This document shows, in pieces, positions 19,277 through 27,408 of a stretch of 64,000 nt of DNA. The notes below the pieces were generated by a model. It did no database searches, was not told the DNA's origin, and worked only from the letters and a program-made list of their open reading frames with translations. The position numbers and the translations under genes were made by a program. The stretch's first letter is position 1, and each line of letters begins with the position of its first letter. Source of the DNA: JALHST01 sp963798435 (lineage in GTDB: Bacteria > Bacteroidota > Bacteroidia > Flavobacteriales > Flavobacteriaceae); contig CAWCTF010000003.1 in assembly GCA_963798435.1 (NCBI GenBank), forward strand, positions 113,718 through 177,717, given 5' to 3'.

Positions 19277-19805
19277 CCTCCGGCTCCACGACACTCAAAT
19301 GTACTATGCAGCTAAAGGCATTCAAAAATGCAGTTTATTCACTTCATTCATCGGTCATGACTGATTTTATCTTTTCTACTACCTCAGGGGTTACTTCCTG
19401 TAATCCATGCACCTTCTTGGCATGTTCAGCAGCTAATTTTAGGGCTTCGCCTTCAGTTTTGGCTTTGATTACTCCATCGCAATCAAATCCTACGTCACGA
19501 CAACGAATTACTTTTTCCATTTTGATTTGTTTTAATGTTTATGAAATACTTGATTATTAATTTTTTAAAATTACTTCCAATTCGATGGGTGCCGAACGCT
19601 CTAAAGTTGTATAAACCGGACATCGTTTCTTTATTGCATCCGTTAATTTTTTTGCATCTTCCTGTGAAACGCCTGTTAGCGATAAGTTAATCTTAAACCC
19701 TTGTATTCTTGGATTTACATCTTCTCCCTTTACGCCCCTTGGGTCAAGTGTGCCTTCGACCGTTGCAGAGGCTGCTTTCAAAGGAATATTTAATTCTTGG
19801 GCTGC
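19277..19805. repeat. 529-bp perfect direct repeat, left copy
   Basis: Identical base for base to 29657-30185 (offset 10,380). It starts at the tmRNA-end core (site B), covers the whole DUF1059 gene and the last 83 codons of the OsmC-like gene, and diverges abruptly at 19806. Confidence 0.97.
19344..19520 (-). CDS. DUF1059 family small protein
   Basis: A 58-residue protein: MEKVIRCRDVGFDCDGVIKA, then TEGEALKLAAEHAKKVHG and a short helical tail ending SVMTDE. The CRDVGFDCDGVI core with two Cys and the AAEHAKKVHG helix are the DUF1059 hallmarks. It follows the OsmC-like gene by 36 bp on the same strand and is probably co-transcribed with it. Function is unknown. A perfect second copy lies at 29724-29900. 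Confidence 0.88.
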   Translation of the reverse strand: MEKVIRCRDVGFDCDGVIKAKTEGEALKLAAEHAKKVHGLQEVTPEVVEKIKSVMTDE

Positions 19806-20063
19806 TTTCTCCGAAACCAATACGCCACAGCTTCCCAGGGCCGAAAGTAGTATTTCAATAGGATTGATTTCTTCATTTGGCCCTCCCAGAGGAGGTGGTG
19901 AATCTATTATCATGTAATGATTTCGGGCATTGATAATTGAGCGACCCTTCGATGCCGTGAGTTCAGCATTAACCTTAATCGTTAACAATTCTTGACCTAA
20001 TAGTGAATTAGTTAAAATTAGAAATCCCAAAAGAATTGTGTAATGAGGAATACGCTTTTTCAT
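19557..20063 (-). CDS. OsmC-like peroxiredoxin-fold protein with export signal
   Basis: A 168-residue OsmC/Ohr-superfamily protein. The start MKKRIPHYTILLGFLILTNS is followed by LLGQ, a clear signal peptide, which is unusual because most OsmC proteins are cytoplasmic. An upstream in-frame Met at 20144 would bury this signal, so I prefer 20063. The OsmC core includes PPPLGGPNEEINPIEILLSA, the first redox Cys in LGSCGVLV, and the second in KKRCPVYTTL. OsmC-type enzymes reduce organic peroxides or related thiol-reactive compounds; periplasmic action here is inferred from the signal. The downstream partner is the DUF1059 gene. The 3' half is repeated at 29937-30185. Confidence 0.85.
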   Translation of the reverse strand: MKKRIPHYTILLGFLILTNSLLGQELLTIKVNAELTASKGRSIINARNHYMIIDSPPPLGGPNEEINPIEILLSALGSCGVLVSEKAAQELNIPLKAASATVEGTLDPRGVKGEDVNPRIQGFKINLSLTGVSQEDAKKLTDAIKKRCPVYTTLERSAPIELEVILKN

Positions 20064-20211
20064 ATTGATTGGTTTTAGTGGTTTAGGATTGATCGTATTA
20101 TCTATGTTTTGCTTTGATAAAAGGATGATATTTTTAAATGGCACAGAAATATTTCATATTAGCATGAATTAAAAACTATTTAACCTGATTTATTATATAG
20201 CTGAAAATCAT

Positions 20212-20475
20212 TTAATGAGGTTGTCTTTTCATATCACTACTTTGATAGAAAATGTCCGAATCCAAAAGCTCTATAATATCAATCCAATGGCTTTCATTGA
20301 AACGTTTCTGAATAAAACAATGTATTCGTATCAAGAATCTGTGATATCCATTTTTGTTCTGAATTAAATTGGTTCCTTGTTTGTCCTTCAATAGTTGAAT
20401 ACTAAAATACTTCTCAATTTCGCATCATAAAATCCCCATTCATGGGTATTTTTTGAATGATGTTGCCAAAAAAGG
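20212..20475 (-). pseudogene. Decayed gene of unknown family
   Basis: On the minus strand a stop at 20212 ends an open stretch reading in part KYFSIQLLKDKQGTNLIQNK and HWIDIIELLDSDIFYQSSDM, clearly protein-like. Upstream the frame changes near 20415, where another frame supplies HHSKNTHEWGFYDAKLR. No start codon can be assigned. I do not recognise the family. It lies just inside the left island, consistent with gene erosion there. Confidence 0.45.
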
Positions 20476-20990
20476 TTTGGGGGAAGACTTAAAAAAATTT
20501 AATAGTAATTCTACTGTTAATGTAGAAAAAATCTTCTTATGATGATCGGGTTTCAGGCGAATTATTATTCAACAATATTTCCTAACAATTTGAGCCAAGG
20601 GAAAAACAAATTAATCCTTGAAATCCCCACGATCTGATATTATTTTATTGACTTCTTTGTATTTAATTATCCTCTTCATGCGGATCTATAAAATTGAAAA
20701 GCCCCATGCCCGGCGATCATATTAAGTTTCAAGTTCTTCCAATAAATCACTCTAAATGGATAGAAAGAGTATAACATGGTCACAAAAGGGAATTGAAAGG
20801 GCAATAAAAACAAGCGGGATGGATATTGGTAGTTGATTCATTCATTCATTCATTTCTTACTCCCGCATACTTTCTGTCTTTCAAATGGATGTTTTGATTA
20901 TTTGAGGAACGTTAAAAAAGATAGACTGCAAAGAATCAAATATTCTTGTATTTAGTTTGGTTATTTTGCATTAAATCTGCTTGAACAGAC
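20476..20990. other. AT-rich stretch without recognisable gene
   Basis: About 500 AT-rich bases between the decayed gene and the LytTR regulator. A short ATTC tetranucleotide tract lies near 20838-20858. Fragments of open frame on the minus strand (for example IRSWGFQGLICFSLGSNC) hint at further decayed coding sequence, but nothing can be named. Confidence 0.4.
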
Positions 20991-21731
20991 TTAAACTAGA
21001 CGATTCAAAAACTCTTCTTTGCGTCGAGTAGAAACGTCAATATGGGTATTGTCGTTCATGGTAACAAAGCCGCCCTTCCCTTTGGTGTATTTTTTTACCT
21101 CCCGAAGATTGATCAAGTGTGAATTATGAATTCTGAAAAATTGTTCTGGTTCGAGCAGCTCCTCAAAACTTTTTAGCGTTTTCGATACCGTTAATTTACG
21201 CCCGTTTTTTAAATGAATTTCAGTGTAATTCACATCAGATTGGCAGCGTAGAATGTCTGTAATTTCCAAAAATTCAAAACCCTCCATCGTGGGGATGGTT
21301 ATTTTTTTGACGGCATTTTGGTTCCTTAGGTTATAAAGCAACACATCTATTTTCTGTTCGAGGTGTTTAGCGGCTGATTTGGTCTCGAATTTCTGTAGGG
21401 CTATTTTAAAGTCATCGGTAGCGATGGGTTTAAGCAAAAAATCCACGGCGCTGAACTTGAATGCCTGTATGGCATACTTTTCATAAGCCGTTGTAAAAAT
21501 CACATCGAAGTCAATGGGTAGAAGGGCTTGTAGAAAATCAAACCCCGTTTTATCTTTAATCTGTACATCCAAAAAAACAAGGTCAGGGCTCAGTTCTTTG
21601 GTCAGTGTTATGGCATTTTCCAAAGATTTTGCCGTTCCGACACATGCAATTCTCTCCCTGAATGGCTCTAGAAGTTCCTCGACGCGGTCGATACAATGTT
21701 GCTCGTCGTCTATAATTAGCGCTCGTTTCAT
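20991..21731 (-). CDS. LytTR-family response regulator
   Basis: A 246-residue regulator. The receiver domain at residues 1-120 has the acidic DD pair at 8-9, phospho-acceptor Asp55 in LVFLDVQ, the Thr/Ala region FTTAYEKYA and Lys in FLLKPI. The C-terminal LytTR DNA-binding domain contains FFRIHNSHLINLREVKKYTK. Its ATG abuts the stop codon of the upstream kinase gene with no gap, so the two are surely co-transcribed and translationally coupled. Targets are not visible; the divergent lipoprotein genes from 23687 onward are plausible candidates. Confidence 0.92.
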   Translation of the reverse strand: MKRALIIDDEQHCIDRVEELLEPFRERIACVGTAKSLENAITLTKELSPDLVFLDVQIKDKTGFDFLQALLPIDFDVIFTTAYEKYAIQAFKFSAVDFLLKPIATDDFKIALQKFETKSAAKHLEQKIDVLLYNLRNQNAVKKITIPTMEGFEFLEITDILRCQSDVNYTEIHLKNGRKLTVSKTLKSFEELLEPEQFFRIHNSHLINLREVKKYTKGKGGFVTMNDNTHIDVSTRRKEEFLNRLV

Positions 21732-23513
21732 CTAAAATGCCAATTCTAAGGGTAGTTCTACCTCCACACGCACCCCTTCTTTCTTATCGATCAAGCGAAC
21801 GCTGCCATTACTGTTTTTACGTTTGTTGATAATTTCTATACGGCTCCTAGTCAATTTCATTCCGAGGGATTCGTGTGCTTCCACTTTTTCCGTATCCATT
21901 TTCTTTTTGATTCCGACCCCGTCATCATCGATTGCATAGACTATCATATTGCCCTTTTTTTGTACATCTACGACGATATGGCCCGTTCCGTCCTTTGGGG
22001 CAATCCCATGCCAAATACTGTTTTCCATAAAAGGTTGTAAGATCAGCGGGGGTACCAAGGTATTTTCGGGGTCGATGGCCTTATCCAGCTTGATTTCAAA
22101 AGTAAATTTTTTATCCAGCCGTTTCGATTCTATTTCAAGATAATTCTCGAGCAAATCGAGGTCGTCTTTTAAGGGGATTTCCTTCTTTTCTGAATTTTCC
22201 AAAGTCTTACGCATCAATTTGGCGAACTTAACTAAATAGTCACTAGCGGTACCTTTATCGTTTTTAGTGATAAAGGCATTGATAGAATTGAGCGAATTAA
22301 ATATAAAATGCGGGTTCATCTGCGATCGTAATGCCTTTAGCTCGGTATCGGCCACTTTGGTATTGAATTCGGCCGCTACTTTTTGTGATAGCGCATCCCT
22401 TCTGCGTTTGTATAACACAAGACCCATTAAGATAGCCAAGACCAATCCGCCGCCTCCCAGTATCGAAGCATTACGAATGGTTTTTTGCCGTTCGATCTCG
22501 GCTTGGGATATTGCTTGGTTTTTGTCGGATTCGAACTGAATTTCTCTTCTTGTAATTTCAACTTTTCTATCTTGACTGGAAATACTGTCGTTTAAGGTTG
22601 TGAATCTTTTGTAGGCTTCAAAGGCTTTTGGAATGTCCCCTTTTTTTTCATAAACGTCCGCCAAAGTTCCCCATATGATTTTATGCATGTAAAGGTTGTT
22701 CAACGAGGCTTTCGAATTCAAGGCTTTTTCAGAATAGTACTGGGCCTTTTCTAGATTATCGATGCCAAGATAAACCATACCAGCGTTGGCGTACGCCATT
22801 GATCTGATAAATTCGAGTTGATATAGATCGATTAGCTCAAGACTTCGCTCAATGCTATTCAACGCTTCTTTATTTCGTTTTTCCTTTTGCAAGACGAGTG
22901 CCATATTACTAAGACAATTGGCCTCGTATAAAAAGTTCTTATCTTTTTTGGCAATGTCAATGGCTCTTTTAAAGAAATAAATCGAGGAATCGCGCATGTT
23001 TAAATCGGCATACACCTCCCCGATATTAGCCAGGGCAGTGATATTGTGCTCAACATGGCCCAACACTTTCTTGTAATAGGTCAAAGCTAGCCTCAATTCA
23101 CCTTGTTCGTAATAGATGATTCCTATATTGCCTAAATTTCCCAAGGCATAATTCGGATTTATATTGTTTTTTTCAATGACCTCCAAGCTCTTTTGATAGT
23201 AGTCCAATGCTTTGTATGGATCGGAATAAATATACTGGTAAACAATCCCTATTTTTTCGCTTGCCAAAGCTTGACCAAGAGGATAATCAAGTTTTTCCGC
23301 TATTTGTAGCGATTTGTTTGCAAAGTCAAGCCATGAAGAGTCTGATGGGGTCAAAAAAAGCTTTTTCTTCATGTATTCCATTTGTAGGCGTACATAGGTA
23401 GTGTCTGGCTGACCATAATTTTCAAGGATTTTTTCTAGCGAATCGATTTCTTTCTGTTGTGCTGTACTAAACAGCATTGAAAAAAGCAGAACAACTAAGA
23501 TTCTTGTTCTCAT
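21732..23513 (-). CDS. Sensor histidine kinase, TPR plus LytS-type kinase
   Basis: A 593-residue inner-membrane sensor. A signal peptide (MRTRILVVLLFSMLFSTAQQ) is followed by about 300 periplasmic residues of TPR repeats (for example YALGNLGNIGIIYYEQGELR and ANIGEVYADLNMRDSSIYFF), one membrane helix near residue 355, and a LytS-type kinase domain with the His in RSQMNPHFIFNSLNSINAFI. The ATP-binding domain has PPLILQPFMENSIWHG and the DDGVGIKKK loop. It pairs with the LytTR regulator immediately downstream. The periplasmic TPR domain suggests sensing through protein-protein contact. Confidence 0.92.
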   Translation of the reverse strand: MRTRILVVLLFSMLFSTAQQKEIDSLEKILENYGQPDTTYVRLQMEYMKKKLFLTPSDSSWLDFANKSLQIAEKLDYPLGQALASEKIGIVYQYIYSDPYKALDYYQKSLEVIEKNNINPNYALGNLGNIGIIYYEQGELRLALTYYKKVLGHVEHNITALANIGEVYADLNMRDSSIYFFKRAIDIAKKDKNFLYEANCLSNMALVLQKEKRNKEALNSIERSLELIDLYQLEFIRSMAYANAGMVYLGIDNLEKAQYYSEKALNSKASLNNLYMHKIIWGTLADVYEKKGDIPKAFEAYKRFTTLNDSISSQDRKVEITRREIQFESDKNQAISQAEIERQKTIRNASILGGGGLVLAILMGLVLYKRRRDALSQKVAAEFNTKVADTELKALRSQMNPHFIFNSLNSINAFITKNDKGTASDYLVKFAKLMRKTLENSEKKEIPLKDDLDLLENYLEIESKRLDKKFTFEIKLDKAIDPENTLVPPLILQPFMENSIWHGIAPKDGTGHIVVDVQKKGNMIVYAIDDDGVGIKKKMDTEKVEAHESLGMKLTRSRIEIINKRKNSNGSVRLIDKKEGVRVEVELPLELAF

Positions 23514-23686
23514 AATTTGGTTGGTTTTTTATAAATATAAAGAGACGTGGAGGTCAACCAAGTTAACATTTTTTAACAAATAACCCCGAATCGTTCGCAG
23601 TAAATAGTCAAACCGCTGCAAAAAATAGATCTATGTGGTTTTATTGGAATGTTGGGTTTAGTTTTATTGGATGAAAACCAAAAATC

Positions 23687-24235
23687 ATGAAAAATCTAAA
23701 AACCCTCGGGAAAGCATTGATAACCCTAACACTAGTCGCTTTGACTTTAGTTGGATGCTCCAGGAGCGATAACGGGGTACTTTCTGACCAGAGATATTTC
23801 TTGAAGTTTACAATCGACGGAAATAAAATTGAATTTACCGAAACGACCGTTTATTCATTTGATATACCTACTCTACTGAGAAGTAACTCATATTCCATCA
23901 GCGGCGGAGATGGTGATTCAGGGTTTACAATTAATCTTGGGGCATTGAGCCCCCTTGCCGCAAACGACACCTTCGACGAAAGTTTATTAGATAGCGTCCC
24001 CAACGGATATTTAAGCTATTCGTTATCCAATGATAGTATTTACACCTACTCCTCTTGGATCACTCCCCCGTATGAATCGGTAATACTACCATGTACAGTA
24101 AAAATTTCAGAAGTGACCGACACCAATATAAAAGGTACATTTTTTGGCGAAATGAGGGAGCTTAGAAATGAAAACCACGTAACGGTAACCAATGGATCGT
24201 TCAATGTAAAACGTGTAATTCTCAGTACCAATTAA
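23687..24235 (+). CDS. Lipoprotein, paralogue family member 1
   Basis: A 182-residue lipoprotein with lipobox TLVGCSRS. The mature part is beta-rich and shares with two nearby proteins an N-terminal pattern (YFLKFTIDGNKIEFTE) and a C-terminal pattern (VTDTNIKGTFFGEM, ending GSFNVKRV). The family is unknown to me. It is divergent from the kinase/regulator pair and is the first of a plus-strand run of four envelope genes in the left island. Confidence 0.75.
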   Translation: MKNLKTLGKALITLTLVALTLVGCSRSDNGVLSDQRYFLKFTIDGNKIEFTETTVYSFDIPTLLRSNSYSISGGDGDSGFTINLGALSPLAANDTFDESLLDSVPNGYLSYSLSNDSIYTYSSWITPPYESVILPCTVKISEVTDTNIKGTFFGEMRELRNENHVTVTNGSFNVKRVILSTN

Positions 24236-24265
24236 GTCTATGAATCAAACAAAAATTATATCGTT

Positions 24266-24865
24266 ATGAAAACTTCAAGATTGTTATTTGTTTTATTAGG
24301 ATTCTTGTCACTATTAAATATAATGGGCTGTAAAAAAGACCTATTGCCAGAAGATGATTTTTTTAATTCAAGTGAAGAATTTTATATAAAATTCAAATCG
24401 GATGGGGAATTGGTTGTTTTTGCCAACGATAATGTGAATAGTATTTTAATAGGAACCTTTAGTGAAATGGCAAATAATTCGACTGATCAATATGGATCAG
24501 GAATAAATGGAACAAGGGATTTAAACGGTGAAAATAAATATTTTTCCATTTTTATTGGAACCCTTGAGGAGACCCAATTGAACACGACCTATACCAACTA
24601 CACTACAGGAGGATCAAAAATTCAGGCAGATAACTTTATTTCCACATATATTATAGGTGAGGAAGTCTTTGGCTCAGTTGATGAAGTGTTCTATGAGTTG
24701 ACAGGAATTGGTGTTCCCGATACCCAAATTTTGTTTACCGAAGTAAGCGAGAAAACCATTAAAGGCACATTTTCTGGTACTTGGACAAACTTTCAAAGTG
24801 ATAATAATATATCTATAAAAATAACTGAAGGCGAATTTTATATTCCAAGAATCCGAAATAATTAA
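24266..24865 (+). CDS. Lipoprotein, paralogue family member 2
   Basis: A 199-residue lipoprotein with lipobox NIMGCKKD, related to the proteins at 23687 and 25564. The shared start motif is FYIKFKSDGELVVFAND and the shared end motif is VSEKTIKGTFSGTW followed by ITEGEFYIPRI. It begins 30 bp after its neighbour. Function unknown; no catalytic motif is visible, so a binding or structural role is likely. Confidence 0.75.
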   Translation: MKTSRLLFVLLGFLSLLNIMGCKKDLLPEDDFFNSSEEFYIKFKSDGELVVFANDNVNSILIGTFSEMANNSTDQYGSGINGTRDLNGENKYFSIFIGTLEETQLNTTYTNYTTGGSKIQADNFISTYIIGEEVFGSVDEVFYELTGIGVPDTQILFTEVSEKTIKGTFSGTWTNFQSDNNISIKITEGEFYIPRIRNN

Positions 24866-24936
24866 CTCATTCGATTTTTCATTTTTTAACTAAAAGCAAG
24901 GAACAAAGAATTAACCAATTCATAAATATTAAGCAA

Positions 24937-25467
24937 ATGAAAAAAACATTCATTTTTTACGTATTCGCAATTTTGGCCACATCTAGTGCCATAGCGCAGG
25001 AATTTAATAAGGGCACCAATGTTATAAATGCTGGGATAGGTTTTGGCGGCAATTTTACTATCTATGCTTCGCCTGCCCAAAGTCCGTCTTTTAGTGCCAG
25101 TTTCGAACGGGGTATTTGGGAAGTTCCCGGACCGGGCGTGGTAAGCTTGGGCGCTTATGCGGGCTTTAAGACCTACAAATATGACAATAACGATAAATGG
25201 AGCTATACCATCATCGGCGTGCGAGGAGCGTACCATTACAATGGATTGGAAGTGGATAATTTAGACGTGTATGGGGGGGTCATAGCCTCTTATAACATTC
25301 TTTCCTATGATGACAATGTATACAATGGATATGGCAGTTATGGCAGTAGGCCGAGCGCAACGGCCTTTGTAGGAGGTCGCTGGTATTTTGCTGAAAATTT
25401 CGGGGTTTTTGCCGAAGCGGGCTATGGAGTGGCCTATTTAACCGTGGGTATTTCTTTTAGATTCTAG
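24937..25467 (+). CDS. Outer-membrane beta-barrel protein
   Basis: A 176-residue protein with a signal peptide (MKKTFIFYVFAILATSSAIAQ) and alternating glycine/aromatic strands (NAGIGFGGNFTIYASPA, GVRGAYHYNGLEVDNLDVYG, AFVGGRWYFAENFGVFAEAG) ending in Phe (VGISFRF), as expected of a small eight-stranded outer-membrane barrel. It sits between related lipoprotein genes, which may associate with it at the outer membrane. Substrate or ligand unknown. Confidence 0.75.
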   Translation: MKKTFIFYVFAILATSSAIAQEFNKGTNVINAGIGFGGNFTIYASPAQSPSFSASFERGIWEVPGPGVVSLGAYAGFKTYKYDNNDKWSYTIIGVRGAYHYNGLEVDNLDVYGGVIASYNILSYDDNVYNGYGSYGSRPSATAFVGGRWYFAENFGVFAEAGYGVAYLTVGISFRF

Positions 25468-25563
25468 GGTTGATGAGGGTTCTATTAAAGAAAAAGTTGT
25501 TGTCATTGTAATAGGGGGAGGGTTCCAATGGCAGACAAAATTGATAACTAAAAAAAAAGTGAC

Positions 25564-26175
25564 ATGATAAAAGAAACACACAAATACCTGAACTTATTAG
25601 TTATTGTACTGGTTGCAGTGGTCTTGCACGGTTGTTCTAAGGACGATAATAATACCAATAACGAAAAAGACCAAGAGGAACAGGCGGCCACTTCAGGAGA
25701 TTTCTTTATGAAATTCAAATTGAACGGCAACGAGGTAGAATATAGTGATTTCACCAGTGCCACCATAAATGCAAAAAATATGGAAGACGGATCCTACTCA
25801 TTGTTATTGATAGGCATACATCAAAATGCACCGTCGATTGCGAGCTCAAATATCAGCATTGGGCTTTCATCAATATTCGATAATAGTAATGAAAAATTCA
25901 AAGAAGGAACCTATACCAATCCAGGTATTTATGAAACCTATCTTGATGATGATGGATTGCCCATTCACCCTTACCCATTCATGTTAATTACCCTTTCAAC
26001 ACCTTCGAGTCCAACGGTAGCGCATTTGGCACTTTCAGCGACCGTTACCCTCTCAAGTATTACTGACAATGAGGTATCAGGTACCTTTTCCGCCGAATTT
26101 TCCACGGGAAGTGATATTCATACTGTAACCGATATTATCACTGATGGGAGGTTTAAATTAGAGCGCGAAAACTAA
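25564..26175 (+). CDS. Lipoprotein, paralogue family member 3
   Basis: A 203-residue lipoprotein with lipobox VLHGCSKD and an acidic, Asn/Glu-rich linker (NNTNNEKDQEEQAATS). The mature domain repeats the pattern of members 1 and 2: FFMKFKLNGNEVEYSDF at the start and ITDNEVSGTFSAEF with GRFKLERE at the end. Three copies in 2.5 kb suggest local duplication and divergence. Confidence 0.75.
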   Translation: MIKETHKYLNLLVIVLVAVVLHGCSKDDNNTNNEKDQEEQAATSGDFFMKFKLNGNEVEYSDFTSATINAKNMEDGSYSLLLIGIHQNAPSIASSNISIGLSSIFDNSNEKFKEGTYTNPGIYETYLDDDGLPIHPYPFMLITLSTPSSPTVAHLALSATVTLSSITDNEVSGTFSAEFSTGSDIHTVTDIITDGRFKLEREN

Positions 26176-26178
26176 TGG

Positions 26179-26383
26179 CTTTTTAAATCTTGACACCAAA
26201 AAGGCAATATATGGCAAGTGCTCAACTGGACATGAACAATTAAAAAATTTATATTTTGATCTTACATCCAAATTGGCTTATGCGAGTTATGATAAATCCA
26301 AAAAGTCTTGGGATAAACTTGAAGGCTACATCAACAAAGACGGCATTTTTATGATCGTAAAAGGCGAGACCTCCAAATGGTAA
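26179..26383 (+). pseudogene. Gene remnant without a start codon
   Basis: An open stretch directly after the third lipoprotein gene reads LDTKKAIYGKCSTGHEQLKN and continues through a lysine-rich segment to KGETSKW and a stop. An in-frame stop precedes it and there is no ATG before the conserved-looking part. It resembles the C-terminal half of a small exported protein; the family is not recognised. Confidence 0.4.
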
Positions 26384-26756
26384 AAAACCTAAAGAAATAT
26401 AACAATAGGAACCGATTAAAATTAACATAATGAAAAGATTTCAATGGATTACATTATTCGGATTAAAGTGTTCGGTAGTGGTTATATGCGACGGATTGGA
26501 AGTAACATCAGTCGGTCAAGATTGTGCTTTTAGTAAGCTGTTATCAGTTGCATCTTATGTACGGTAAGCTGATATTGATTACATCCACCGCTGTGGGCAC
26601 CTACACCATTGAGGGCAATAAAGTGAAGATTGTTAACGCTGGCAAAAACAAATACTCACAATTACCGATGATGACTGTATAGACGGGGGAGGATTTGTTG
26701 GAAATACTGTAAAGAATAATTTTAAACTAAATCATTAACATTAAAATATTAAAATT
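26384..26756 (+). other. Eroded stretch before membrane operon
   Basis: Contains short open pieces, for example from an ATG near 26430 reading MKRFQWITLFGLKCSVVVIC before early stops, and a fragment TAVGTYTIEGNKVKIVNAGK in another frame. These look like remains of one or two small genes. The last 60 bases are AT-rich and probably carry the promoter and leader of the next operon. Confidence 0.35.
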
Positions 26757-26963
26757 ATGGGAATCTTTATTATTATTATCGGAGCAGCTTTAATCTACTT
26801 TGGAATGAAAGTTAAAATGGGAAACAAAAAAGTAGGTGACATGGGAGCAGCAGAACTAGGTAAAACAGGACTTAAGGGTTATCTGAAAATCATGATGATT
26901 ATAGGCGGAGTTGCGTGTTTAATGATTGGGCTAATGTGGTCTTGTATAGGAGCCATGATGTAA
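26757..26963 (+). CDS. Small two-helix membrane protein
   Basis: A 68-residue protein with hydrophobic segments at about residues 2-18 (GIFIIIIGAALIYFG) and 44-66 (MMIIGGVACLMIGLMWSC), separated by a charged loop. It opens a four-gene plus-strand unit (26757-29384) of unknown function. No family is recognised. Confidence 0.6.
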   Translation: MGIFIIIIGAALIYFGMKVKMGNKKVGDMGAAELGKTGLKGYLKIMMIIGGVACLMIGLMWSCIGAMM

Positions 26964-27004
26964 TGATGCAACTATTTTGTTGAAAACAATCAAAAACAAA
27001 CATT

Positions 27005-27403
27005 ATGGACTTAAAACAAATAGATTTTGGAAAAGCACCACTAAAAGTTTTAGAGCTTTTTATTGTAAAACCCTTTACACTGCCATTAAAAATCTATAAA
27101 AATGCTCCGGCACATCCATCCAATGCCGATGTAGCCAATTCCGAGGAAAGAGTGTTGTCCTCGGATTTTCCATTGTATACTTGGTTTATTAGCATTTTTG
27201 ATGCAATAATCGTCATAATCTATCCTGTTGGGTTCGTCCTCGCGATCATAGTTGAAACCAATTCCTTAACTGGCGGTTTTGGGAGTTTGCTTTGTGTTCT
27301 GGTAATAACATATTTTGCCCCATTAATTTATGGGCTAATAAGGGAACTCTTTCAGATTTCCTTTAAAGCACTGTTGAATTTAAAGATCATTTCAAAAAAG
27401 TAG
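27005..27403 (+). CDS. Membrane protein of unknown function
   Basis: A 132-residue protein with a polar N-terminal third (LKQIDFGKAPLKVLELFIVK) and two strongly hydrophobic segments (FDAIIVIIYPVGFVLAIIVE and LLCVLVITYFAPLIYGLI). It lies between two unknown genes and is followed by the next start after only 5 bp, so it is probably co-transcribed. Function unknown. Confidence 0.65.
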   Translation: MDLKQIDFGKAPLKVLELFIVKPFTLPLKIYKNAPAHPSNADVANSEERVLSSDFPLYTWFISIFDAIIVIIYPVGFVLAIIVETNSLTGGFGSLLCVLVITYFAPLIYGLIRELFQISFKALLNLKIISKK

Positions 27404-27408
27404 CCATC

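Noticed and set aside
19180..19560. 126-codon plus-strand frame after tmRNA (and its copy at 29686-29940)
   Set aside because: It is antisense to the DUF1059 gene, which has clear family motifs.
20430..20460. Small hairpin with T-run as a terminator
   Set aside because: The stem is only about five pairs and lies within decayed coding sequence.
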